Of a stretch of DNA of 64,000 bases, positions 8,880 through 15,964 are shown one piece after another. Origin of the DNA: Pontibacter rufus. GTDB lineage: Bacteria > Bacteroidota > Bacteroidia > Cytophagales > Hymenobacteraceae. The stretch covers positions 310,001 through 374,000 of the forward strand of contig NZ_JADQDR010000003.1 of assembly GCF_015694705.1 (NCBI RefSeq), read 5' to 3'. A program made the position numbers and the translations under genes. The stretch's first letter is position 1. Every line of letters begins with the position of its first letter. Below the pieces are notes generated by a model, which was given only the letters and a program-made list of their open reading frames with translations, searched no databases and was not told the origin of the DNA.

Positions 8880-10397
8880 TTGGAGATATTCAATTCGATT
8901 GTAACGTGGGTGATAAAGAAGCGGATTCACCAGATAGATCTGTTTCGGAAATACCCGCATGATGTGCAGGAGGAGTTATTCCAAAACCTGATCAGCACGG
9001 CCAAAAGTACCGAATGGGGCAGGCAGCACGGCTACGCAAGTATAAATTCGGTGCGGGAGTTTCAGGAGCGGGTGCCCGTCAGCACCTATGAAAGCCTGTA
9101 TCCCTACATTGAGCGCGTAATAAAAGGGGAACAGAACCTGTTGTGGCCAGGTAAAGTGGAATGGTTTGCCAAATCGTCGGGCACCACCAACGCCCGCAGC
9201 AAGTATATTCCGGTTAGCCCCGAGTCTTTAGAAGACTGCCACTACAAAGGCGGCAAAGACATGCTCTCCATTTACGTAAACCTATACCCCGAAACCAAGC
9301 TTTTCTCCGGCAAAGGCCTCTCCATCGGCGGCAGCCACCGCCCCAGCGAACTGAACGAAAAAGTATCGTGTGGCGATGTGTCGGCAGTGATTATGCAGAA
9401 CCTGCCTGTATGGGCAGAAGCCCTGCGCACGCCGCCGCTGAAAGTAGCGCTGATGGACAAATGGGAAGAAAAGATTGAGAAGATGGTGGAACTGACGGTG
9501 CCGGAAAATGTAACCAGCATAAGTGGCGTGCCCACCTGGACTTATGTACTGCTGAAGCGCATACTGGAGGTAACGGGCAAAAGTAACATCCTGGAAGTAT
9601 GGCCTAACCTGGAGCTGTTTACGCACGGAGCCGTAGCATTTGGCCCCTACCGCGAGCTGTTCCGCGAAATCATTCCTTCAGATAAAATGAATTACCTGGA
9701 AGTATACAACGCCTCAGAAGGCTTTTTCGGGATACAGGATCAGGCGGGCACAGAAGACGAAATGCTGCTGATGCTGGACTATGGCGTATACTATGAATTT
9801 ATACCCATGGACCAACTGGAGGAGGAGAATCCCAAAGCCCTGACGCTGGACCAGGTGGAGCTGGGCAAAAACTATGCGCTCGTAATTTCAACCAACGCAG
9901 GCCTGTGGCGCTATAAAATCGGCGATACCATCCGGTTTACCTGCCTGAGTCCGTACCGCATCAAAATTTCTGGCCGTACCAAACATTTCATTAATGCTTT
10001 CGGAGAAGAAGTAATTGTAGAGAATGCCGAAGAAGCTATCATAAAGGCATGCAAGGCCACAGACGCGATTATCACCAATTTTACGGCGGCACCCGTTTAT
10101 ATGGAGAGCGGCAAGCGCGGCAGCCACGAATGGCTGATAGAATTTGAAAAGGAACCACATAGTTTACAACGCTTTACACAGGTGCTGGACGAGGCGCTAC
10201 GCGAGATAAACTCTGATTACGATGCCAAGCGCCAGAACGACATTGCCTTGCAGGAACCCAAAGTGCACGCTGCGCCGAAAGGCACATTTACCAACTGGCT
10301 GCGCCACAAAGGCAAACTGGGCGGGCAGCACAAAATTCCGCGCCTGAGCAACTCCCGCGAGTACCTGGAAGAGATGATGCAAATAAGCGGGTTGTAG
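8880..10397 (+). CDS. GH3-family acyl-adenylating enzyme (bacterial homologue of plant GH3)
   Basis: A 505-residue member of the GH3 family, relatives of firefly-luciferase-type adenylating enzymes that in plants join amino acids to jasmonate or auxin. The P-loop-like SSGTTNARSKYIP lies near residue 98, and the adenylation core with WRYKIGDTIRF near residue 343. A C-terminal lid domain follows. Bacteroidota commonly carry one copy whose substrate is unknown. The start is a TTG at 8880, chosen because the protein sequence from there (MEIFNSIVTWVIKKRIHQ) matches the family N-terminus and no ATG or GTG fits. It follows lptB by 28 bp. I do not infer a substrate. Confidence 0.85.
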   Translation: MEIFNSIVTWVIKKRIHQIDLFRKYPHDVQEELFQNLISTAKSTEWGRQHGYASINSVREFQERVPVSTYESLYPYIERVIKGEQNLLWPGKVEWFAKSSGTTNARSKYIPVSPESLEDCHYKGGKDMLSIYVNLYPETKLFSGKGLSIGGSHRPSELNEKVSCGDVSAVIMQNLPVWAEALRTPPLKVALMDKWEEKIEKMVELTVPENVTSISGVPTWTYVLLKRILEVTGKSNILEVWPNLELFTHGAVAFGPYRELFREIIPSDKMNYLEVYNASEGFFGIQDQAGTEDEMLLMLDYGVYYEFIPMDQLEEENPKALTLDQVELGKNYALVISTNAGLWRYKIGDTIRFTCLSPYRIKISGRTKHFINAFGEEVIVENAEEAIIKACKATDAIITNFTAAPVYMESGKRGSHEWLIEFEKEPHSLQRFTQVLDEALREINSDYDAKRQNDIALQEPKVHAAPKGTFTNWLRHKGKLGGQHKIPRLSNSREYLEEMMQISGL

Positions 10398-10789
10398 AGC
10401 CTTGAGAGTTAAACGTTAGGATAATTGATTGCCATTACTCCTGCCACTTCTGCCGCAAGTTTAGCGCAGCGTAACTTGTGGCTGTATGGATAGAAGTTTT
10501 CAACTTCTTTGCTTTGCAAAAGCAAGGATTGCAACGACCAGGCTACTATAGTTTATAGTTTGCCTGAAATGATTTGAAGTATAGTTCAGTAGAAGTATAT
10601 TTTTCTGCTGTCGCAGAAAGCAAGCTACAAACTTGCATCATGCTCCGTCACAAGTTACGCTCCGCTAAACTTGCGGCAGAAGCGGGGAACTATAAAAATA
10701 ATATCCCGGCAAGTATAAACTGCAGGGATATTATTTTTCAGTCATACTTGCAAGTATAGCTATTTCGTAATTAGGAGCGCAGCGACTAC
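10398..10789. other. Intergenic region holding an inverted-repeat element
   Basis: It separates the GH3-like gene from the convergent AIM24 gene. Most of it is the 236-bp element listed separately. Copies of AAGTATA lie at about 10578, 10592, 10710 and 10751. The short frame at 10574-10759 is a by-product of the repeat, not a gene. Confidence 0.6.
10447..10682. repeat. MITE-like inverted-repeat element
   Basis: The 34-bp arms 10447-10480 and 10649-10682 are reverse complements except for one base. The 168-bp interior contains smaller palindromic words, for example AGAAGTTTTCAACTTCT at 10492-10508 and GCTTTGCAAAAGC at 10511-10523. No protein is encoded. The architecture resembles the element at 6795-7001 but the arm sequence differs. 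Confidence 0.6.
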
Positions 10790-11557
10790 CTACTCCAGGA
10801 AGCTGCTGAGCAGGCCGCCTTCTTTGTTGGCGTTTTCGCCACGCGGCATCAGCGCCTCAATCAGCTTCTTCACCGGCATAGATTGCAGCCATACGCGGCC
10901 GGTGCCACGCAGCGTCGCCAGAAAAATACCTTCGCCACCAAATATCATCGATTTCAGGCCACCCGCGCGTTGCACACTAAAGTCGATGCCTTCCTCAAAG
11001 GCTACCACGCAGCCTGTATCCACACGTAGTGTCTGGTTGTTGAGTTGCTTCTCTACGATAGTGCCGCCGGCGTGTACAAAAGCCAGACCGTCGCCCTGCA
11101 TCTTTTGAAGTATAAAGCCCTCACCGCCAAAAAAGCCTGCACCCAGCCGTTGACTAAAATGAATACTGAGCTTGGTGCCTAGTGCCGCAGCCAGAAAAGC
11201 ATCTTTTTGTGCAATCAGGCTGTTGCCGCGTGTAGTGCTCAGATCAACGGGCAGGATAGTGCCGGGATAAGGCGCTGAGAAAGCTACGCGGCTTTTGCCA
11301 TAGCCATGGTGCGTAAAGTGCGTCATAAACAGCGACTCACCCGTTATCATGCGCGTGCCTGCTGATACGAGCTTGCCCAGAAAGCCCTGACTCGGATTTG
11401 AGCCGTCGCCCATTTTGGTCTGGAAGTCGATGCCTTCCTCCATGTATACCATGGCGCCCGCTTCGGCAATCACCGTTTCGTTGGTATCCAGTTCAATCTC
11501 CAGTACCTGTATGTCGTTGCCAAAAATTTTGTAATCGATTTCGTGTGAGTTTCTCAT
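10790..11557 (-). CDS. AIM24 / TIGR00266 family protein
   Basis: A 255-residue all-beta protein of the AIM24 family, recognised by the N-terminal pattern [28 protein letters not shown] and the glycine-rich repeats [17 protein letters not shown] and [15 protein letters not shown]. The family has a double tryptophan-RNA-binding-attenuator-like (TRAP-like) fold and is often soluble; its biochemical role in bacteria is unknown. The start at 11557 ([10 protein letters not shown]) is preferred over an ATG 13 codons upstream, because the conserved region begins at once. The C-terminal tail is rich in glycine and leucine. It is separated from the upstream gene on the same strand by about 200 bp that hold a 21-bp stem hairpin. 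Confidence 0.85.
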   Translation of the reverse strand: MRNSHEIDYKIFGNDIQVLEIELDTNETVIAEAGAMVYMEEGIDFQTKMGDGSNPSQGFLGKLVSAGTRMITGESLFMTHFTHHGYGKSRVAFSAPYPGTILPVDLSTTRGNSLIAQKDAFLAAALGTKLSIHFSQRLGAGFFGGEGFILQKMQGDGLAFVHAGGTIVEKQLNNQTLRVDTGCVVAFEEGIDFSVQRAGGLKSMIFGGEGIFLATLRGTGRVWLQSMPVKKLIEALMPRGENANKEGGLLSSFLE

Positions 11558-11640
11558 AGTATAGAAGGTTGTGTTGCTGACAGAAATGTAAGACAAAAGA
11601 TTTATACTTCATACTTGCTCATACTTTCCACAGCCTCATT

Positions 11641-11698
11641 TGGCGTAAGCGTCCGCTTGTGTCTGCTAGCTACAAGGCACAAGCGGACGCTTACGCCA
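11641..11698. repeat. Perfect long hairpin (palindromic repeat)
   Basis: Arms 11641-11661 and 11678-11698 are perfect 21-bp reverse complements around a 16-nt loop (arm begins TGGCGTAAGCGTCCGCTTGT). No T-run follows on either strand, so a simple intrinsic terminator is less likely than a REP-type palindrome. It lies between two genes that both read leftward. Confidence 0.65.
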
Positions 11699-11754
11699 GG
11701 GTATGTCAGGACAAACACTAGGGTAAGCCGAAGCAAATCCTGACGGACAAAGAA

Positions 11755-12108
11755 CTAATCTTCGTCTTCTTCACCTTTTTTGCGCCGTTTGGGTTTGGGC
11801 AGTTCCTCCTCATTCTCCTCGTCTGATGTTGAGGTAGTATTGCGCACAAAGTCCTCGTCTGTTTCTTCCTCTTCCTCGCCTTCTTCCACGTGGTATTCCT
11901 CTTCCTCTCGCTTGGCTTTTTCGGCTGCGTCGCGCTTTACCAGCTTTTTGTCGTCCACGTTTTTGTTCAGGAACTCGTTTATTTTGTCGATGCTATAATT
12001 GGAGATGATTTCACCATGCTCGTTCACTTTGATTTCGAAGCCTTCCAGGTCCTGGTGCACCCGCGATTTCTTCTTGTCGCTTTTACTTTCTTTCTTGTTC
12101 TTAGCCAT
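11755..12108 (-). CDS. Small highly charged low-complexity protein, function unknown
   Basis: The 117-residue protein begins MAKNKKESKSDKKKSR. It has a short folded-looking segment (about 20-55, with FEIKVNEHGEIISNYSIDKINEFLN) and then a long acidic tail with runs of E and D, ending in a basic KPKRRKKG patch and EEDED. The central segment recurs in Cytophagales proteins of this kind as far as I recall, but I cannot name a family. An ATG 25 codons upstream is possible, yet the added residues look unlike a protein start. No signal peptide or membrane segment is seen. A nucleic-acid- or ribosome-linked role would be a guess. It lies 138 bp downstream of gltX on the same strand. Confidence 0.65.
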   Translation of the reverse strand: MAKNKKESKSDKKKSRVHQDLEGFEIKVNEHGEIISNYSIDKINEFLNKNVDDKKLVKRDAAEKAKREEEEYHVEEGEEEEETDEDFVRNTTSTSDEENEEELPKPKRRKKGEEDED

Positions 12109-12246
12109 AGTTTCCGGGTTTATACTTCTGATATATAAGAGAAGCACCGGTAATTTGTTGCAGCGCAGCTGTAAAGCGGCCATAAAAAAGGCCGGCCATA
12201 AGTATGGCCAGCCTCCTTGCTGTTTGTAAACTAATGATTGTTATAC

Positions 12247-13788
12247 TTAAGCAGCCGCGTACGGACTTAGCTTGCTGATAGCGGTTTCGATGCGCTGGGC
12301 AGTTTCGTCACGGCCAATCACCTCAATGATGTGCATCAGATCGGGACCAGCCTCAGTGCCCGTTACAGCCAGGCGCAGGGCCTGCATTACCTGGCCCAGT
12401 TTCATGTTGTGGCGCTCCAGGATACTGCTTAAAAGCTCTTTAACACTATCGGCATTAAAATCCGACAATGAGGGTAACTCATTTTTGAAATCCTCGAAAA
12501 CAGCAACCGACTGCGCATTCCACTTCTTGGAGGCTACTTTATCGCTATACTCCGTTGGGGCTACAAAAAAGTACCGGGCCTCCTGCCAGAAATCCTGTGG
12601 AAAGCTTACACGTTCCTTCATTAGCCCGGCAATTTTTTCGGCTTTTTCGTGCGAGGTCGTGATGTTGTGCTCTGCCAGTGCCTGCAGCAGGTAATCTGCC
12701 AGTTCGCTGTCGGGCTTGGCGCGCAGGTACTGCTCGTTAAACCAGCGGGCTTTCTGAATATCGAAACGGGTGCCGGATTTGCCGATGCGCTCAACCGTAA
12801 ATTCCTGAATCAGTTCTTCCATCGAGAATATCTCCTGCTGTGTGCCGGGGTTCCAGCCTAGAAAGGCCAGGAAATTTACGAAAGCCTCCGGCAGGTAGCC
12901 GCTCTCACGGTAGCCGGAGGATACCTCACCCGTGTTTGGGTCCACCCAGCGCAGCGGGAATACCGGGAAGCCCAGCTTGTCGCCGTCGCGCTTGCTCAGC
13001 TTGCCGTTGCCATCGGGCTTCAGCAGCAGCGGCAGGTGCGCAAACTCCGGCATGGTATCTTCCCAACCCAAATAGCGGTACAGCAGCACATGCAGCGGCG
13101 CCGAAGGCAGCCATTCCTCTCCACGGATTACATGCGTGATCTGCATCAGGTGATCGTCTACAATGTTGGCCAGGTGGTAAGTTGGCATGCCATCCGACTT
13201 CATCAGTACTTTATCATCTATGGCCGAAGAATGTACCATCACCCAGCCACGGATCAAATCTTTCAGGCGGATTTCCTCTTTGCGGGGCACCTTCAGGCGA
13301 ATCACATACGGTTCGCCCGATTCCAAGCGGCGCTTTACCTCGTCCTCCGGCAGGGTGAGGGAGTTTTTCATGGTAGCGCGGGTGATGGCGTTGTACTGCG
13401 GCGTGGCTACTTTGGCGGCTTTCAGGCGCTCGCGCATCTCCTCCAGCTCTTCCGGCGTGTCGAAAGCATAGTAAGCGTGGCCGCTCTCTACTAGCTGCAG
13501 GGCATATTGCATGTACATGGGCTTACGCTCCGACTGGCGGTATGGCGCGTAAGGGCCGCCATTCCAGGGGCTTTCGTCCAGCTCAATACCGCACCACGCC
13601 AGCGACTCGCGAATGTAATCCTCTGCGCCGGGCACAAAGCGGTTCTGATCGGTATCTTCGATGCGCAGAATCATTTTGCCGCCTGTTTTGCGGGCCAGCA
13701 GGTAATTATAAAGGGCAGTGCGCACACCACCGATATGGAGAGCCCCGGTCGGGCTTGGGGCAAAGCGTACTCTTACTTCTCTTTCCAT
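12247..13788 (-). CDS. gltX: Glutamate-tRNA ligase
   Basis: This class I aminoacyl-tRNA synthetase charges tRNA-Glu. The HIGH-type motif is in PSPTGALHIGGVRTALYN (about residues 10-27) and the KMSKS-type motif is KLSKRDG (about 262-268). The C-terminal anticodon-binding helical domain ends with the region ALRLAVTGTEAGPDLMHIIEVIG. At 513 residues the length is normal. It has a -7 element on the minus strand at 13827-13834. The discriminating form for Glu only, or also Gln, cannot be read here; Bacteroidota usually have a separate GlnRS. Confidence 0.97.
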   Translation of the reverse strand: MEREVRVRFAPSPTGALHIGGVRTALYNYLLARKTGGKMILRIEDTDQNRFVPGAEDYIRESLAWCGIELDESPWNGGPYAPYRQSERKPMYMQYALQLVESGHAYYAFDTPEELEEMRERLKAAKVATPQYNAITRATMKNSLTLPEDEVKRRLESGEPYVIRLKVPRKEEIRLKDLIRGWVMVHSSAIDDKVLMKSDGMPTYHLANIVDDHLMQITHVIRGEEWLPSAPLHVLLYRYLGWEDTMPEFAHLPLLLKPDGNGKLSKRDGDKLGFPVFPLRWVDPNTGEVSSGYRESGYLPEAFVNFLAFLGWNPGTQQEIFSMEELIQEFTVERIGKSGTRFDIQKARWFNEQYLRAKPDSELADYLLQALAEHNITTSHEKAEKIAGLMKERVSFPQDFWQEARYFFVAPTEYSDKVASKKWNAQSVAVFEDFKNELPSLSDFNADSVKELLSSILERHNMKLGQVMQALRLAVTGTEAGPDLMHIIEVIGRDETAQRIETAISKLSPYAAA

Positions 13789-13826
13789 GTATGGTTATTT
13801 AAGCAAAATCTTTTGTAAATCTGCCA

Positions 13827-13834
13827 CAAAGGTA
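13827..13834 (-). promoter_or_regulatory. -7 element of the gltX promoter
   Basis: The minus strand reads TACCTTTG, an exact match to TANNTTTG, 39 bp before the ATG. No clear TTG is seen at the proper upstream spacing. Confidence 0.4.
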
Positions 13835-14064
13835 CGAAATTAAGTATGGTTTTGCAGGGTAACCTGTGGCCGTGTGGTGCAGGAGAAGTGCGGGTGTATC
13901 AAGTATAACTGTCCTGTGCATGCGCGTTCGGATTTGCCGTTGACTTTTTTGCCATATTACGATGCTGGAAATCCTGAAATCTGGCAAATCCTGATTCAGA
14001 CAACCGTCTTCTTCAACTGTTTCTTTCGCAGCATTCGGGTGTGCGGAATGGGTAGACTTGTTTT

Positions 14065-14094
14065 TATTAATAAGATATTAATATCTTATTAATA
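14065..14094. promoter_or_regulatory. 30-bp perfect A/T palindrome, possible operator
   Basis: The 30 bases are exactly self-complementary about the centre at 14079/14080 (core ATAAGATATTAATATCTTAT). There is no loop, no T-tract and it lies 47 bp before the lipoprotein start. This fits a dimeric regulator site better than a terminator. The regulator is unknown. Confidence 0.45.
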
Positions 14095-14140
14095 TTATAC
14101 ACTATATTCGCTATGTTTAGGCTACTTAAACGTCCTTGCT

Positions 14141-14668
14141 ATGAAATACTTAAATAAACTTATCCTTCTGCCGCTGCTTGTACTTCTCTTAGCGGCTTCC
14201 TCCTGCAAAAAAGACAAGGCAGAACCTCAACTCCCTGCCGCCACCATGGAGGGAAAGAACACTTTCGGAGCTATGGTGAACGGGAAAGTATGGACGCCCA
14301 AAGGAAGGCCCAATTTCTACGAGTCGAATCTAAGTGTTGTATATGATCCGGGGTATGAAGCGGGCTCTTTGGAAATCAAGGCATTTAGAGTTACAGAAAA
14401 CACGGATGATTATATATTTATCTATATGAGCCAGTTGGACCATGAAGGTATATATAACCTCGATAATCCAAAGTTTGGTACGGCAACTTTTTGGTCGCAC
14501 TGTACCTATGAAAGAGAACCAGAAGTATACCGAAGGGGCAAACTTGAGATTACCAAACTAGACCTGACTAACGGCATCATCGCGGGCAAGTTCGAGTTCA
14601 CGCTGGCCAAGCTTGGCTGCGACACCGTCCGCGTGACAGAGGGCAGATTTGACAAGAAGCTGTTTTGA
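14141..14668 (+). CDS. Lipoprotein, DUF6252-like
   Basis: The 175-residue protein has a lipoprotein signal (hydrophobic LLPLLVLLLAASS then Cys22 followed by KKDK), so it is probably exported and lipid-anchored. The mature part carries NTFGAMVNGKVWTPKG, a pattern seen in DUF6252-type Bacteroidota lipoproteins, followed by beta strands with YIFIYMSQL and ends in a C-terminal EGRFDKKLF. It has no enzyme motif. It is monocistronic, with a palindromic site upstream and a two-way hairpin downstream. The function is unknown; the family assignment is from memory of the motif and moderately sure. Confidence 0.7.
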   Translation: MKYLNKLILLPLLVLLLAASSCKKDKAEPQLPAATMEGKNTFGAMVNGKVWTPKGRPNFYESNLSVVYDPGYEAGSLEIKAFRVTENTDDYIFIYMSQLDHEGIYNLDNPKFGTATFWSHCTYEREPEVYRRGKLEITKLDLTNGIIAGKFEFTLAKLGCDTVRVTEGRFDKKLF

Positions 14669-14706
14669 AGGCGTTCATGAGACGAAACTTCTAACCAGAA
14701 AGAAAA

Positions 14707-14747
14707 AAGGAGGAAAGACACGAAGGAAGTTCGAATCTTTCCTCCTT
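14707..14747. terminator. Bidirectional terminator between the lipoprotein gene and ridA
   Basis: Stem AAGGAGGAAAGA (14707-14718) pairs with 14736-14747 around a 17-nt loop. A-rich sequence precedes it and T-containing sequence follows, so it can serve both converging genes. Confidence 0.6.
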
Positions 14748-14771
14748 GATTTAAGCCATACTTGGCAGATC

Positions 14772-15152
14772 TTACTTCGCGGCAATACAGGAAATCTCCA
14801 CGCTTACGTCTTTTGGCAGGCGGCTTACCTCCACCGTTTCGCGGGCCGGTGGGTTGCTGATAAAATAGCTGCCATACGTTTCGTTGATGCGGCCAAAATT
14901 GTTGAGATCTTTTACAAAGATGGTGCACTTCAGTACGTTGCTGAAATCCATGTCGGCCTCAGCAAGTATAGCCCGCAGGTTGCGCATTACCTGGTGTGTT
15001 TCCGCCTCGATGCTGGCGTTGATTAAATTGCCGCTCTGTGGGTCCAGCGGTATCTGTCCCGAAACATAGAGGATACCGTTTGCCATGGTTGCCTGGCTGT
15101 ATGGCCCGATCGGAGCTGGAGCGTCAGGCGAGTTGATGATGGTATGTGCCAT
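14772..15152 (-). CDS. ridA: Rid-family enamine/imine deaminase
   Basis: RidA hydrolyses reactive enamine and imine intermediates, such as 2-aminoacrylate, made by PLP enzymes. The 126-residue protein has the family signatures INSPDAPAPIGPYSQA (residues 5-20), ILYVSGQIPLDP and the closing VEVSRLPKDVSVEISCIA. The arginine expected before the last strand is present (PARETVEVSRLP). Length and start are standard. It is transcribed divergently from a short 3HCDH-like gene, with -7 boxes that overlap face to face. Confidence 0.93.
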   Translation of the reverse strand: MAHTIINSPDAPAPIGPYSQATMANGILYVSGQIPLDPQSGNLINASIEAETHQVMRNLRAILAEADMDFSNVLKCTIFVKDLNNFGRINETYGSYFISNPPARETVEVSRLPKDVSVEISCIAAK

Positions 15153-15173
15153 AAACAGGTTCGTTTAATTGTA

Positions 15174-15181
15174 TATCTTTG
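15174..15181 (+). promoter_or_regulatory. -7 element for the 3HCDH-like gene
   Basis: TATCTTTG is an exact TANNTTTG match, 20 bp before the ATG at 15201, giving a leader of about 13 nt. The upstream -33 region lacks a clear TTG. Confidence 0.45.
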
Positions 15182-15185
15182 TCAT

Positions 15186-15193
15186 CAAAAGTA
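15186..15193 (-). promoter_or_regulatory. -7 element for ridA, facing the neighbouring promoter
   Basis: The minus strand reads TACTTTTG, an exact match, giving a predicted start near 15179 and a leader of about 27 nt. It lies only 4 bp from the opposite promoter's -7 box, so the two polymerases would compete for the same DNA. Confidence 0.4.
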
Positions 15194-15200
15194 CATAATT

Positions 15201-15878
15201 ATGCGCATACTTGTTTTGTTGGGTCCGGAAATGGCCGCTGAGTTCAGGCAGAAGTTCCCGGAGAATCAGGGCAGCCATACCTATACTTTCCTGCAGCCGC
15301 AGCATATAACTATAGAGCAGCTAACATCTGCTGACATCGTATTTGATTTTTTGCTGCATGAAAAACCCGCGCGCCTCAGTAAGTATGAGCCAGGGCAGGT
15401 AGTGTTCTGCAATGCCGCCACCGTACAGTTGGCTGCGCTGGTAAAACAGGCGGAGGTAGCGCAGCACGGCATTTTATTCGGGTTTAACGGGCTGCCAACG
15501 CTCTTCAACCGCGAGGTGCTGGAGGTAAGTGTTCTCCGTTCAGGGGATAGAGATAAATTAGCGGAAGTATGCGAGGCATTGGGAACGGATTATCTGCTGG
15601 TGGATGATCGCGTGGGGATGGTAATGCCGCGGATGCTGTGTATGATCATCAACGAGGCCTTTTATACCCTGCAGGAGCAAACAGCAAGTATAACCGATAT
15701 TGATTTGGGTATGAAACTGGGTACCAACTACCCGCAAGGGCCCTTCGAATGGGCGGAACAGATAGGTATAACAAACGTGTACAAAGTGCTCAGCGCGATG
15801 TATGAAGACACCAGGGACGAACGCTATAAAATTTGCCCTTTGCTGAAAACGGCTTATCTGAAAGGAAGTATAGCATAA
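15201..15878 (+). CDS. Short 3-hydroxyacyl-CoA dehydrogenase-like protein lacking a canonical Rossmann motif
   Basis: The C-terminal half (about residues 130-225) is a 3HCDH_C domain with RVGMVMPRMLCMIINEA, DIDLGMKLGTNYPQGPFEWA and the closing Y-rich helix, like enzymes oxidising 3-hydroxyacyl-CoA. The N-terminal half is only about 130 residues and starts MRILVLLGPEMAAEF; it has no GxGxxG NAD-binding loop. The whole protein is 225 residues, against about 290-380 for normal enzymes. It may bind acyl-CoA without being a dehydrogenase. The start at 15201 agrees with the promoter. It is convergent with glmS and shares a strong terminator with it. Confidence 0.8.
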   Translation: MRILVLLGPEMAAEFRQKFPENQGSHTYTFLQPQHITIEQLTSADIVFDFLLHEKPARLSKYEPGQVVFCNAATVQLAALVKQAEVAQHGILFGFNGLPTLFNREVLEVSVLRSGDRDKLAEVCEALGTDYLLVDDRVGMVMPRMLCMIINEAFYTLQEQTASITDIDLGMKLGTNYPQGPFEWAEQIGITNVYKVLSAMYEDTRDERYKICPLLKTAYLKGSIA

Positions 15879-15892
15879 AGCAGCAAAGGTGT

Positions 15893-15948
15893 TTCATATA
15901 AACAGAAAGCGGAGGCCATACCTGGCCTCCGCTTTCTGTTTATATGAA
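15893..15948. terminator. Bidirectional terminator with 25-bp perfect stem
   Basis: Arms 15893-15917 and 15924-15948 pair without mismatch around a 6-nt loop. The core GCGGAGGCC is G/C-rich and the outer stem is A/T-rich. It sits between convergent stops at 15878 and 15965 and serves both genes. Confidence 0.85.
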
Positions 15949-15964
15949 CTATAGCATTAAACTT

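Larger units (their letters stand above)
13789..14140. other. Divergent intergenic region gltX / lipoprotein gene
   Basis: It contains the gltX promoter at its left end, a short degenerate direct repeat of AAATCCTG (13970-13996) and a 30-bp A/T palindrome at 14065-14094. There is also a candidate -7 box TATGTTTA at about 14113 before the lipoprotein gene. No coding frame is credible. Confidence 0.55.

Noticed and set aside
10574..10759. 61-codon frame inside the inverted-repeat element
   Set aside because: Its residues follow the palindromic repeat words; no start signal and no conserved protein pattern.
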